Program-made: the position numbers and the translations under genes
Part shown: piece after piece, positions 9,370 to 17,768 of the stretch
Numbering within the stretch: the stretch's first letter is position 1
Layout: each line of letters opens with the position of its first letter
Notes under the pieces: generated by a model
Databases searched by the model: none
What the model saw: only the letters and a program-made list of their open reading frames with translations
Told to the model about the DNA's origin: nothing
DNA from: an uncultured bacterium
Lineage (GTDB): Bacteria > Patescibacteriota > Minisyncoccia > Phycocordibacterales > Phycocordibacteraceae
Assembly (NCBI GenBank): GCA_938008595.1
Contig: CALLKD010000086.1
Span: 1 to 33,052 of the forward strand
Length of the DNA: 33,052 nt
Direction: 5' to 3'

Positions 9370-9376
9370 ACAGAGC

Positions 9377-11257
9377 ATGGATGGTACCGACTCTGCATCA
9401 CCGCTTCAGGATTTACGTGACACCCTGTACTCGAGGAATCCAAGCACTTCTGTTCAAGAGGGAAGACTTTCTCACACAGAACAACAACTCCCTCAGAGTT
9501 GGAAACCGCTTCCTGTTCCTCCACTTAAAAAGAAGTTGCCGTTTGCAACGGTCTTTCTCTTTGGCGCGGTGGGGTTTTTCATTGTTGCTGGTCTGGTTGC
9601 AACCTTCCTGTTTCTGAAGGGTACCCGTGCAATTTCAAGCGATCGTATTGTGATTGGTGTCACCGGACCAACCACCATAGCAAGTGGAGATACCGTACCG
9701 CTCTCTATTACCATACGTAATAACAACCCAGCCCTCATTACTGGCACTGCCCTTGATATTGATTTTCCAGCAGGATCAAAAGACGCGCGTGACACAACAA
9801 AGGCTCTCGACCACTACCACAGCGACACGGTCGGCGATCTTGCGTCAGGAGCTGAGACTACCGTAACGGTGTCAGCAGTTCTATTTGGTGCACAAAACGA
9901 AACTATTACCGTGCCAGTGCGTTTCCAGTATCGTACCGCAGGGTCAAATGCAGTGTTTGTGAGCAATAAGACCTACACCTTTGTAATCTCAACGTCACCA
10001 GTGAGTGTGCAGGTGCAGACTCTTTCAGAGAGTGCCTCTGGGCAACCCATTACCGTACGGGTGGCAGTGCACTCTAATGCATCAATACCACTTTCAAATA
10101 TCGCACTGGCTGCAAAGTATCCTGACTTTGGATTTGCCTTTGGAAGTGCTGATCCAAAACCAAGCCTTGGCTCATTCTTCCCCCTTGGTACCCTTTCTCC
10201 AGGAGAGACCAAGACCATTGTCATCAGTGGGGTGCTAAACGGTGAAGCGAAGGACGAGCGCACCTTCTCTTTTGAGGTGGGTACCGCAAAGGATGACGGC
10301 ACCAGCGTGCTTGTTGCTCCGTACACGTCTTCAAAGGCAACTATTGCCATCACACAGCCATTTCTTGGTACGACACTATCGCTCAATAGCAGTACTGCGG
10401 ATGATGTGCGTGCAGGAGCAGCACAGCAGATAAACGCATCGCTTACGTGGCAGAATAATCTTGATGTGCCACTAAGTAATGCTTCCGCAGTCATTACGCT
10501 AAGTGGTAATGGATTTGATACGAGCTCAGTAAAGGCGATAGGGGGATTCTATAACTCAAACACTAAGACTATTACCTTTGCAAAGGAGAATAATCCTGGA
10601 CTCGCGCTACTGCATGCTGGTGATACGGGTGTGGGAACATTTTCATTTTCAATAAAACCACTGTCACAACTTCAAGCCGTGCAGAATCCAACCGTAACAC
10701 TTGCGGTTTCAGTTGCTGGTCAACGAGAAGGACAGGGAAGAGTACCTGAAAAGGTAACGAGTACTGTGGTACGCACTATTAAGATTGGCACCACGGCAGC
10801 CTTCACGCGGAGCATTCTTCACACAACTGGTCCTTTTTCAAACACTGGACCGGTGCCACCAACTCCAGGTGCGGAAACTACGTACACGGTTGTGCTGAAG
10901 GCCTCTAACGCCATTAACTCGGTGGGAGCCGCTAAGGCAAGCATGTTGCTGCCGTCCTACGTGCGCTTTACCGGACAGGTAAGTCCACAAAATGCGGTTA
11001 CGTATAACGCGGATACACGGATGGTTTCGTGGAATATAGGAGACCTGCCACCAGGCGCTACCACCACGGCATATTTCCAGGTGGCATTTCTGCCAAGTGT
11101 GTCGCAGGTACACACCAGCCCTGTTCTCATTGAGGAGGGTTCACTTACCGGCACAGATAGATTCACTGGCAGTTCGGTCTCAGCTACCGCCGATGCACTC
11201 CCTTTAAACCGCCAGGCAGACCCGGGCTATACACAATCATTTGGTGCGGTACAGTAG
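9377..11257 (+). CDS. Single-span envelope protein with repeated beta-sandwich domains
   Basis: A 626-residue protein. Residues 1-55 are a Pro/Gln/Ser-rich cytosolic tail without signal-peptide character. One membrane segment (about 58-80, VFLFGAVGFFIVAGLVATFLF) follows KKKLPF. The rest is extracellular and beta-rich, with repeats of the form PLSITIRNNNP / PITVRVAVHSNASIPLSN / NASLTWQNNLDVPLSNA, which look like CARDB or DUF11-type adhesion and scaffold domains. The last one (about 515-600) has the DUF11-like TYTVVLKASNAINSVG and LPPGATTTAYFQVAF. No catalytic motif. It probably spans the envelope as a surface or cell-wall-associated protein. The 3' end overlaps the glyS GTG start by one base. 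Function unknown. Confidence 0.75.
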   Translation: MDGTDSASPLQDLRDTLYSRNPSTSVQEGRLSHTEQQLPQSWKPLPVPPLKKKLPFATVFLFGAVGFFIVAGLVATFLFLKGTRAISSDRIVIGVTGPTTIASGDTVPLSITIRNNNPALITGTALDIDFPAGSKDARDTTKALDHYHSDTVGDLASGAETTVTVSAVLFGAQNETITVPVRFQYRTAGSNAVFVSNKTYTFVISTSPVSVQVQTLSESASGQPITVRVAVHSNASIPLSNIALAAKYPDFGFAFGSADPKPSLGSFFPLGTLSPGETKTIVISGVLNGEAKDERTFSFEVGTAKDDGTSVLVAPYTSSKATIAITQPFLGTTLSLNSSTADDVRAGAAQQINASLTWQNNLDVPLSNASAVITLSGNGFDTSSVKAIGGFYNSNTKTITFAKENNPGLALLHAGDTGVGTFSFSIKPLSQLQAVQNPTVTLAVSVAGQREGQGRVPEKVTSTVVRTIKIGTTAAFTRSILHTTGPFSNTGPVPPTPGAETTYTVVLKASNAINSVGAAKASMLLPSYVRFTGQVSPQNAVTYNADTRMVSWNIGDLPPGATTTAYFQVAFLPSVSQVHTSPVLIEEGSLTGTDRFTGSSVSATADALPLNRQADPGYTQSFGAVQ

Positions 11258-12654
11258 TGGATATGGAAAAGACCCCCGTCACACTCGAAATGATCGTTTC
11301 TCTGTGCAAGCGCAGAGGCTTTATATTCCCTGGCTCTGAGATATACGGGGGGCTTGCGGGAACCTTTGATTACGGACCTAATGGGGTTGCCCTCAAGAAG
11401 AACATAGAGCAGCTTTGGTGGAAGCGTTTTGTTGCTATGCGTGATGATCAGTATGGTATTGAATCAGCAATTCTCATGAACCCAGCCGTTTGGGAGGCGA
11501 GTGGACACACTACAACCTTTAACGATCCCTTGGTTACCGACGTAAAAACAAAGAAGCGATACCGCGCTGACCACCTCCTTGAAGACGCGGGTATTGATCC
11601 TGCTGGCATGACGCTTGAAGAGATGGGACATGTTATGGAAGAAAAGAAATTGCTCAGTCCTGACGGCAATGCACTTTCAACCCCTCAGCAGTTTAATATG
11701 ATGTTCAAAACGAGTGTTGGGTCTGTAGAGGGAGGTGACTCGGTAGTATATCTACGTCCCGAGACTGCTCAGGGTATGTTCGTTAACTTCAAGAACATTA
11801 TTGATGCATACCACCCAAAGCTACCGTTTGGTATTGCTCAGATTGGACACGCCTTCCGTAACGAGATCGCACCACGTGAGTTTATCTTCCGTGTGCGCGA
11901 GCTTGAGATTATGGAGCTTGAATACTTTGTAGAAGAGAAGGGATGGGAACAAGCCTTTGAACTGTGGCGCACACAGAGCCATGAGTGGTTTAGCGATCTT
12001 GGATTCTCTCCAGAGATGATTAAGGAGGTGGAAGTAGAAGGGAATGACCGCGCACACTATTCAAAGCGCACACTCGACTTCTATTTCAAATACCCTACAG
12101 GGTACAAGGAGATTGGAGGAATTGCATACCGCACAAACTTTGATCTAAAGAACCATATTGAAAAGAGTGGAGCACCGCTCGAATACATGGACACTGAGTC
12201 TAATGAGCGATTTGTGCCGCATGTAATTGAACCAACCTTTGGACTTGGGCGGCATATTCTAGCCGTGCTTGTAAATGCCTATACAGAAGATGAGCTTGGC
12301 GGAGAGCCACGCACATACCTCAAACTACCCGCTACACTTGCGCCATATAAGGCGATGGTCTCACCACTGCTTAAGAACAAGCCAGAGCTTGTTGAGAAAG
12401 CAAAGGAAGTACGCACCCTTCTTCAGAAGGTGCACCCGGCAATTGCCTGGGATGATAATGGAAACATTGGAAAGCGATATCGTAGACAGGATGAGATCGG
12501 TACGCCGTTTTGTATCACTATCGACTTTGATACGTTAGGAGAGAATCCTGAACTGCTTGGTACGGTAACATTGCGTCACCGAGACACAGGTGAGCAGGAA
12601 CGACTTACGGTAGCGCAAGTTGCGCAGCGAATCAGTGCTTCACTTATAGGGTAA
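11257..12654 (+). CDS. glyS: Glycyl-tRNA synthetase, single-chain type
   Basis: Class II synthetase charging tRNA-Gly; 465 residues, of the single-chain homodimeric type also found in archaea, eukaryotes and some bacteria rather than the two-subunit alpha2beta2 enzyme. Motifs include RRGFIFPGSEIYGGLAGTFDYGPNG at the N-terminus, STPQQFNMMF, YLRPETAQGMFVNFKN, the motif-2 arginine in FGIAQIGHAFRNEIAPREFIFRVRE, and motif 3 in PHVIEPTFGLGRHILAVL. The C-terminal anticodon-binding fold includes YRRQDEIGTPFCITID. The GTG at 11257 overlaps the previous stop and an ATG lies six bases further on; either start is possible, and translation is probably coupled to the upstream gene. Confidence 0.95.
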   Translation: MDMEKTPVTLEMIVSLCKRRGFIFPGSEIYGGLAGTFDYGPNGVALKKNIEQLWWKRFVAMRDDQYGIESAILMNPAVWEASGHTTTFNDPLVTDVKTKKRYRADHLLEDAGIDPAGMTLEEMGHVMEEKKLLSPDGNALSTPQQFNMMFKTSVGSVEGGDSVVYLRPETAQGMFVNFKNIIDAYHPKLPFGIAQIGHAFRNEIAPREFIFRVRELEIMELEYFVEEKGWEQAFELWRTQSHEWFSDLGFSPEMIKEVEVEGNDRAHYSKRTLDFYFKYPTGYKEIGGIAYRTNFDLKNHIEKSGAPLEYMDTESNERFVPHVIEPTFGLGRHILAVLVNAYTEDELGGEPRTYLKLPATLAPYKAMVSPLLKNKPELVEKAKEVRTLLQKVHPAIAWDDNGNIGKRYRRQDEIGTPFCITIDFDTLGENPELLGTVTLRHRDTGEQERLTVAQVAQRISASLIG

Positions 12655-12682
12655 TCCTGTACGGGCGGTCGGTTCTCCCTCG

Positions 12683-12691
12683 TGATATATT
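12683..12691 (+). promoter_or_regulatory. Extended -10 promoter
   Basis: TGATATATT ends seven bases before the ATG at 12699. A second TGCTATAT lies four bases downstream, but it overlaps the start codon and is less likely. Confidence 0.65.
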
Positions 12692-12698
12692 TTGCTAT

Positions 12699-13754
12699 AT
12701 GGACTCCCACCATCCGCAACGTCTTTCTATTAGCACCGGAACATTCATTCGTGCACTGGTAGTGCTCGCCTGTGCGTATGCACTCTGGCTACTGCACGGG
12801 CTGGTACTTCTTGTACTTACGGCGATTGTTATCGCCTCAGCAATTGAGCCGGGGGTGATTGGACTCTCTCGTCGCAAGATCCCGCGTTCCTTTGGCGTAC
12901 TCCTCATGTACGTAAGTGTGTTTGGAGGGCTTTTTGTCATTGTGTATTACTTCCTTCCACCAATACTTAATGATGCGCAGGGACTTCTTTCTTCAATTCC
13001 ACAATACCTTGATACCTTAAATCTTCCGGTACGAGAGTTTCCAGGACTTGATACGCTAAACTCAGCAGCATCTTCTCCATCTCTCTTCACCTCACTACTA
13101 AATCTTCAAGGTGCACTTGGTAGCTCTTCTGAAGGTACAGTGCGACTCATCTCAAATATATTTGGTGGACTCTTTGCCTTTGGATTGGTGGTGGTTCTTT
13201 CGTTCTACTTTGCCCTTCAGGAAACAGGCATTGAGGAGTTTCTCCGGCTTATTACTCCTCCTGCAAATGAGGAATATATTGTTAGTCTCTGGCTTCGCGC
13301 AAAGCGCAAGATTGGTCTTTGGATGCAGGGACAACTTATCTCTGCACTAATTGGAGCGATCATTGCCTACCTCGGGCTCATGATTCTCGGTGTACCCTAT
13401 GCGTTTCTTCTTGCCGTCTTCACAGCCGTAGCAATGTTGATACCAATCTTTGGTTCGTTTGTTGCTGCCTTTCCTGCAATTACCATTGCCTTTAATGCAG
13501 GAGGAGTACCGCTCCTTCTTATTGTTGCCGGTCTCTATCTCATTATTAATCAGTTTGAAGCCAATCTCATCCACCCACTCGTGGTGAATAAGGTGGTGGG
13601 TATTCCACCGCTTCTGGTTATCCTTGCGCTTATTGTGGGTGCAGAGCTTGCTGGTTTTCTTGGTGTGCTACTTGCTATCCCAGTTGCAGCAGCCCTTCGT
13701 GAGTTCTTGAATGACTATGACAAAGGGAAGCGTGTGCCTGAAGTGCTGCCCTAA
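12699..13754 (+). CDS. AI-2E / PerM family membrane transporter
   Basis: A 351-residue polytopic membrane protein with about seven or eight predicted spans. A basic N-terminus is followed by paired helices (LVVLACAYALWLLHGLVLLVLTAIVIASAIEP), the loop RRKIPRSFGVLLMYVSVFGG, a periplasmic-side loop around 100-150, and a C-terminal bundle with GQLISALIGAIIAYLGLMILG and VFTAVAMLIPIFGSFVAAFPA. NLIHPLVVNKVVGIPPLLVI is the most conserved PerM/AI-2E signature. Members act as exporters or Na+/H+ antiporters; the substrate cannot be read from sequence and AI-2 itself is unlikely in such a bacterium. It ends nine bases before metG. Confidence 0.9.
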   Translation: MDSHHPQRLSISTGTFIRALVVLACAYALWLLHGLVLLVLTAIVIASAIEPGVIGLSRRKIPRSFGVLLMYVSVFGGLFVIVYYFLPPILNDAQGLLSSIPQYLDTLNLPVREFPGLDTLNSAASSPSLFTSLLNLQGALGSSSEGTVRLISNIFGGLFAFGLVVVLSFYFALQETGIEEFLRLITPPANEEYIVSLWLRAKRKIGLWMQGQLISALIGAIIAYLGLMILGVPYAFLLAVFTAVAMLIPIFGSFVAAFPAITIAFNAGGVPLLLIVAGLYLIINQFEANLIHPLVVNKVVGIPPLLVILALIVGAELAGFLGVLLAIPVAAALREFLNDYDKGKRVPEVLP

Positions 13755-13763
13755 GGTTTTGAA

Positions 13764-15215
13764 ATGGCTAAGTACATAACTACAACATTGCCGTACGTAA
13801 ATGCTGATCCTCATATCGGCTTTGCCCTTGAGGTGGTACAGGCAGACGTACGTGCGCGCAGCATGCGTCTTCAGAACGAAGAGGTGTTCTTTCTCTTTGG
13901 TACTGATGAACACGGTCAGAAAATATTCCAAGGAGCTGAGAAAGTAGGGAAGTCGGTACAGGACTATGTAGATCATTATGCAGAAGAAGTTAAGAAGCTG
14001 GCCGAGGCGCTACACCTTTCAAACGATGCCTTTGTGCGCACAACCGATGAAGCACATGTGCGGGCCGCACAGGAAATGTGGCGCCGCTGTGCAGCAAACG
14101 GCGATATTTACAAGAAATCCTATACCGGTGTGTATTGCGTTGGGTGTGAAATGTTCAAGACAGAGAAGGAGTTGGTAGATGGACATTGTGCTCTCCACCC
14201 AAGTCTTACCCCTGAAGAAATAACGGAAGAGAATTATTTCTTTAAACTTTCAAAGTACCAAGACTATCTCGTACAGTATCTTTCTCGCCCCGATGCAATT
14301 GTTCCTGAATGGCGACGACTTGAAGCACTCGCCTTTGTTAACGGGGGGCTTGAGGACTTTAGTATCTCTCGTGAACGGGAGCGTCTTTCATGGGGTGTGC
14401 CGGTGCCAGACGACGATACGCAGGTCATGTACGTGTGGTTTGATGCACTCACGGGCTATATCTCACCACTTGGATGGCCACAGGATGTAGCTGGTACGTT
14501 CCAGAAGTTTTGGCAGGAAGGGAACACACTGCAGATGGCGGGTAAGGATCAGGTGCGGTTCCAGTCCATCATGTGGCAGGCAATGCTCGCCTCTCTAGGA
14601 CTCTCCGCCACAGACACCATCTTCTATCATGGCTTCATAAACTCCGGTGGCCAGCGCATGAGTAAGTCACTCGGGAATGTAATTAGTCCATACGAGTTAG
14701 TAGAACGGTACGGTACTGATGCAACACGCTACCTTCTGTTGCGACACGTGCACCCTACTGAAGACACCGATATTACCTGGGAAAGACTTGATGAGTGGTA
14801 CCTCGCAAACCTGGTAAATGGTCTAGGCAATCTTGTTGCTCGTGTGATGAAGCTTGCCGAAAGCAATCTTCCGTCACCCGTCTCTCTTACGGACGGTGAC
14901 CGTGCCACAGACAAAGAGTTCTTGCTACGGCTGGAATCATTCCGCTTTAACGATGCACTTGAATATGTGTTTGAAATGATTGGGGAGTGTGACGCGTACA
15001 TGACCGAGCGTGAACCTTTTAAGAAAGTTAAGAGTGAAGATGCGGGGATTAAACAGCAGGGGAGGGAGGATATTGAACACCTCGTGCATCATGTTGCGAA
15101 GATAGCAACACAGCTTGCATGCAGTATGCCTGAAACGAGCAAGACGATACTTGCTGCCGTGGCTTCAAACACTAAGCCAGAGAACCTATTCCCACGTATT
15201 GAGGCACGAGCGTAA
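13764..15215 (+). CDS. metG: Methionyl-tRNA synthetase
   Basis: Class I synthetase charging initiator and elongator tRNA-Met; 483 residues. The HIGH motif is HIGF at 17-20 (YVNADPHIGFALEVVQ), followed by FLFGTDEHGQKI. The zinc knuckle is CVGCEMFKTEKELVDGHC. The KMSKS motif is RMSKS at 298-302 (SGGQRMSKSLGNVISPYELV). A helical anticodon domain completes it, and there is no C-terminal tRNA-binding EMAP-type extension. The nine-base gap after the transporter gene, with no visible promoter, suggests they are one operon. The last base of the HIGH motif being Phe is noted; I believe such variants exist in related lineages. Confidence 0.96.
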   Translation: MAKYITTTLPYVNADPHIGFALEVVQADVRARSMRLQNEEVFFLFGTDEHGQKIFQGAEKVGKSVQDYVDHYAEEVKKLAEALHLSNDAFVRTTDEAHVRAAQEMWRRCAANGDIYKKSYTGVYCVGCEMFKTEKELVDGHCALHPSLTPEEITEENYFFKLSKYQDYLVQYLSRPDAIVPEWRRLEALAFVNGGLEDFSISRERERLSWGVPVPDDDTQVMYVWFDALTGYISPLGWPQDVAGTFQKFWQEGNTLQMAGKDQVRFQSIMWQAMLASLGLSATDTIFYHGFINSGGQRMSKSLGNVISPYELVERYGTDATRYLLLRHVHPTEDTDITWERLDEWYLANLVNGLGNLVARVMKLAESNLPSPVSLTDGDRATDKEFLLRLESFRFNDALEYVFEMIGECDAYMTEREPFKKVKSEDAGIKQQGREDIEHLVHHVAKIATQLACSMPETSKTILAAVASNTKPENLFPRIEARA

Positions 15216-15219
15216 TGGC

Positions 15220-15228
15220 TGGTATACT
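15220..15228 (+). promoter_or_regulatory. Extended -10 promoter of small-gene cassette
   Basis: TGGTATACT lies 38 bases before the next ATG, leaving a leader of about 30 bases that contains a Shine-Dalgarno. This contrasts with the leaderless layout of the neighbouring housekeeping genes. Confidence 0.6.
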
Positions 15229-15266
15229 TACACTTTAGAGCGCTTTGAACATTATAGGAGGGCACC

Positions 15267-15767
15267 ATGTTACTCGCTATGAGTAGACAGAATAAGAACG
15301 GACACTTTCAATTGTCCGTGCAGAGCACAGGATGCAATTGTGTCGAGGCACTTCAGACTGGCGAACGACACGTTGGTACGACTGCACTCGGGTTACTTGC
15401 AAAGGCCGGCAAACTCACTCGTTCTCGCGGGTCCATAACGCAAAACCTTGTCATACTACCTGGAAACGAGATTCTGGAAGGCGCCAAGCGGACCAACCGA
15501 GCGTTGTATGCGCTTGCACGAAAATACGGATACCGAACAGTTAGTCCCACCACTGCAGCGCTTGTTTTTCTCCAGTCGACAGACAGCCAACTGCATAGGG
15601 AGTGCTTTGAATACATCGCATGTCTGGTTGCTCCCAGCTCTGGTTTGTACATCGGATGGAACCTTGCTGGAGTAAGAAGATTAGGCGCGAGTGTTCCTGA
15701 TGTGTCGACCAAGCAACCAACTAATCCTGCTTGGGGAAGTGGTGTCGGGTTTGTGTTTGGAACATGA
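15267..15767 (+). CDS. Hypothetical protein, 166 residues
   Basis: Starts at the ATG five bases after AGGAGG (15256-15261), one of the best Shine-Dalgarno sequences in the window. The protein starts MLLAMSRQNKNGHFQLSVQS and has five cysteines, two of them in GCNC near residue 22. A small central hydrophobic block, YIACLVAPSSGLYIGWNLAGV, lies at about residues 115-135, and the end is GSGVGFVFGT. No signal peptide, clear membrane span, or known motif. It has its own promoter and a strong terminator. The codon choice is more even and GC-richer than in metG. I do not recognise it; it could be lineage-specific or recently acquired. Confidence 0.6.
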   Translation: MLLAMSRQNKNGHFQLSVQSTGCNCVEALQTGERHVGTTALGLLAKAGKLTRSRGSITQNLVILPGNEILEGAKRTNRALYALARKYGYRTVSPTTAALVFLQSTDSQLHRECFEYIACLVAPSSGLYIGWNLAGVRRLGASVPDVSTKQPTNPAWGSGVGFVFGT

Positions 15768-15795
15768 TCCCTGAATTTGCTTATATAGATAACTA

Positions 15796-15818
15796 ACCAC
15801 CGCACACAGTGCGGTGGT
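15796..15818 (+). terminator. Intrinsic terminator
   Basis: ACCACCGCAC and GTGCGGTGGT form a perfect 10-bp stem with a three-base loop (ACA), followed by CTTCCTTTC. It closes the 166-residue orphan gene. Confidence 0.8.
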
Positions 15819-15834
15819 CTTCCTTTCGCAAACA

Positions 15835-15861
15835 TTGACATTGCGTATGGGGTGGTACTTT
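15835..15861 (+). promoter_or_regulatory. Promoter with -35 and extended -10
   Basis: TTGACA at 15835-15840, a 15-base spacer, then TACTTT at 15856-15861 preceded by TGG. A 12-base block TATGGGGTGGTA (15846-15857) is repeated exactly in the promoter at 18535-18546. Confidence 0.6.
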
Positions 15862-15895
15862 CAAGACAGGTTGAACATCACAGGGAGTGATTTTG

Positions 15896-16261
15896 ATGCG
15901 CATTTTGCACGGGTTGGCTCGATTCGATTTCGAGCCCCACGGAAGTTCTGAAAATTTCTGCTCGCTTGCGAGTGCAGATCTTCGGGGAACGTGGACCCTG
16001 ATTGTTGGAATCGGGTTTACCGTCCTTGTTGCTGCCGTTGCACTGGCATTTTCTTTCGGGATTGGGTGTACGGTACTGTCCCTTTTGAGGGAATTCCTGG
16101 CACCCCTTGATCAGATCCTCGCCCAGATCCTCGCCCAGATCGAACAGCAGCACCCAGCCCTGATGCTGGTGCTCTACATCGGCCTGGGCAGCACCCTTTG
16201 GTTGCTCGGGGTCAAGGCGCACACTCAGATGACGAACATCAAGTGTCGCACACGCCATTAA
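15896..16261 (+). CDS. Small membrane protein, unknown
   Basis: A 121-residue product. The ATG lies eight bases after CAGGGAG; an in-frame GTG nine bases earlier overlaps that ribosome site and is less likely. Residues about 33-62 form one strong membrane span (TLIVGIGFTVLVAAVALAFSFGIGCTV) and about 88-108 form a second (ALMLVLYIGLGSTLWLLGV). Between them lies LDQILAQILAQIEQQHP, made by a tandem 12-base DNA repeat. The short ends are basic (VKAHTQMTNIKCRTRH). The layout suggests a hairpin membrane protein with both ends on the same side. It has its own promoter and terminator. No family recognised. Confidence 0.6.
   Translation: MRILHGLARFDFEPHGSSENFCSLASADLRGTWTLIVGIGFTVLVAAVALAFSFGIGCTVLSLLREFLAPLDQILAQILAQIEQQHPALMLVLYIGLGSTLWLLGVKAHTQMTNIKCRTRH
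16112..16141 (+). repeat. Tandem 12-base repeat inside a coding region
   Basis: Two and a half perfect copies of CAGATCCTCGCC. In frame, they duplicate the peptide QILA in the loop between two membrane spans. A short in-frame slippage repeat that could vary in copy number. Confidence 0.85.
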
Positions 16262-16267
16262 CTAGCC

Positions 16268-16296
16268 GCCCCCACCTGCTCACGCACGGTGGGGGC
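16268..16296 (+). terminator. Intrinsic terminator
   Basis: GCCCCCACC and GGTGGGGGC form a 9-bp GC-rich stem, followed by ACTTGTTT. It ends the small membrane-protein cassette before tatD. Confidence 0.75.
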
Positions 16297-16333
16297 ACTT
16301 GTTTATCCTAGTCACCCCAATCTTTTAGAAAGC

Positions 16334-16342
16334 TGATATCGT
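16334..16342 (+). promoter_or_regulatory. Extended -10 promoter of tatD
   Basis: TGATATCGT ends six bases before the ATG at 16349, predicting a leaderless message. Confidence 0.5.
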
Positions 16343-16348
16343 ATAGAC

Positions 16349-17140
16349 ATGAAATACTTCGATGCGCACTGCCACATTCAGTTTGATATGTTTGATGAAG
16401 ATAGAAAGGCGGTAATTGATGCAATGACCAGTCAGGAGATTGGTGGGATTGTAGTTGGTGTTGACTTGCCCTCATCAAAGCAGGCTATCGACTTAGTTGA
16501 AGGATATGAAAACCTGTACGCAGGGGTTGGGCTACATCCAAACTATACGCAGGAGGAACAGTTTGATGGGGACGAATATATGAAGCTCGCAGAGGGACGC
16601 AGGGTGGTGACGATAGGGGAGTGTGGGTTGGATTACTTCCGTCCCGAAGACGTGGCAGGAACGAAGGCACTCCAGCAGGACGTTCTTAAAGAGCACATAG
16701 CGCTTGCCGTAGCTACTGGCAAGCCTCTTATGATTCATGCGCGTCCAAGCAAGGGCACGATGGATGCATATACTGACCTCATTGCGATATTGAAGGAGGC
16801 AAAGCAAAAATATGGAGAGAAGCTCACCGGCAACGTTCACTTCTTTGTCGGCGGCGTCACAGAATCTCGAGAACTATTTGATTTAAATTTCACAATTTCA
16901 TATACCGCAGTACTCACATTCACTCATGAATATGACGAGGTGGTACGGCAAGCGCCACTCACACATTTGCTCACCGAGACCGATTCACCGTATGTTGCCC
17001 CACCGCCAAATAGGGGAAAGAGAAACGACCCACGAAGCATTCCAGCGGTGGTAGAGGCCATTGCCCGTATTCGCGGAGAGGACGTGGAGCAGGTGCGTAC
17101 ACAACTCCTTGAAAACGCAAAAAAGCTTTTTAAACTCTAG
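16349..17140 (+). CDS. tatD: TatD family metal-dependent DNase
   Basis: A 263-residue TIM-barrel hydrolase of the normal family length. Metal ligands are visible in order: DAHCHIQFD at the N-terminus (HxH), the glutamate in IGECGLDYFR (about residue 92), the histidine in LMIHARPSKG, the strand NVHFFVGGVTES, where a second His occurs, and the aspartate in LLTETDSPYVAPPPNRGKRNDP. TatD proteins are cytosolic 3'-5' exonucleases or deoxyribonucleases that act in DNA repair and oxidative-damage processing; the exact substrate cannot be read here. The gene stands alone with its own leaderless promoter, and the following 74 bases hold a hairpin before rpsF. Confidence 0.92.
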   Translation: MKYFDAHCHIQFDMFDEDRKAVIDAMTSQEIGGIVVGVDLPSSKQAIDLVEGYENLYAGVGLHPNYTQEEQFDGDEYMKLAEGRRVVTIGECGLDYFRPEDVAGTKALQQDVLKEHIALAVATGKPLMIHARPSKGTMDAYTDLIAILKEAKQKYGEKLTGNVHFFVGGVTESRELFDLNFTISYTAVLTFTHEYDEVVRQAPLTHLLTETDSPYVAPPPNRGKRNDPRSIPAVVEAIARIRGEDVEQVRTQLLENAKKLFKL

Positions 17141-17196
17141 CCAAACCAGGGCTCCCGACCACGATGGCGGGCTTCATTGCGAAGCCGTATTTGCTG

Positions 17197-17205
17197 TGGT
17201 ACCAT
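17197..17205 (+). promoter_or_regulatory. Extended -10 promoter of the rpsF operon
   Basis: TGGTACCAT ends nine bases before the rpsF ATG, so the leader is at most a few bases. A small hairpin (GGCTTC ATTGC GAAGCC) lies just upstream and would not be in the transcript if this is the promoter; it may end tatD transcription. Confidence 0.5.
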
Positions 17206-17214
17206 CCATAAATC

Positions 17215-17718
17215 ATGGCAAAAGAAAAAATGACTCCCGAAATGGACGAGGAAATAGACGGCGCTGACGCGTCTGAGGTTCGTGTATACGAACTTGGTTT
17301 CCACCTCGACCCTGAGCTTCCACAGGAAACAATCAAGCAAACATACCAGTCAATCCGTGCCGTAATTGCTAGCGTTGGTGAGGTTGTTGCAGAGGGTGAG
17401 CCAACAAAGGTTCCTCTTGCATACACTATTTCAATCAAGAACACTGCAGGTCGTCGTGACTTTGATACTGCCTACTTCTGCTGGATCGCATACGAAACAA
17501 ACGGTGCAGGACACGCAAAGGTAACTGAACTTGCAAGTGAAACTACTAGTATCATTCGCTTTATCGATCTTCGTACAACTAAGGAGGGAGCGAAGCACTC
17601 ATCTGACATGCATGAAATCTTTGCTAACGCAGCACTTCTTGCAGCCCAGAACGACGTTGAAGAAGAGGTAGAGGTAGAAGAAGTCCCCGTCCAGGCCCCT
17701 GAAGAAGCTCTCGCATAA
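17215..17718 (+). CDS. rpsF: Small ribosomal subunit protein bS6
   Basis: bS6 binds 16S rRNA with bS18 in the platform of the small subunit. The 167 residues exceed the usual 95-135. The core fold spans about residues 20-135: VRVYELGFHLDPELPQETIKQTYQSI, then LAYTISIKNTAGRRDFDTAYFCWIAY and IIRFIDLRT. There is an acidic N-terminal extension (KMTPEMDEEIDGADAS) and an acidic C-terminal tail (EEEVEVEEVPVQAPEEALA). Identification rests as much on the neighbours (ssb and rpsR follow, the classic bacterial order) as on the sequence, which is divergent. Confidence 0.85.
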   Translation: MAKEKMTPEMDEEIDGADASEVRVYELGFHLDPELPQETIKQTYQSIRAVIASVGEVVAEGEPTKVPLAYTISIKNTAGRRDFDTAYFCWIAYETNGAGHAKVTELASETTSIIRFIDLRTTKEGAKHSSDMHEIFANAALLAAQNDVEEEVEVEEVPVQAPEEALA

Positions 17719-17768
17719 ACCCTCCGTGATACAGTAATTACATACCAGTCATCTAACACATACCCGGC

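Noticed and set aside
15353-15841. A 162-codon minus-strand frame opposite the 166-residue gene
   Set aside because: The + strand frame has the AGGAGG site, promoter and terminator; the opposite frame covers the terminator and has none of these.
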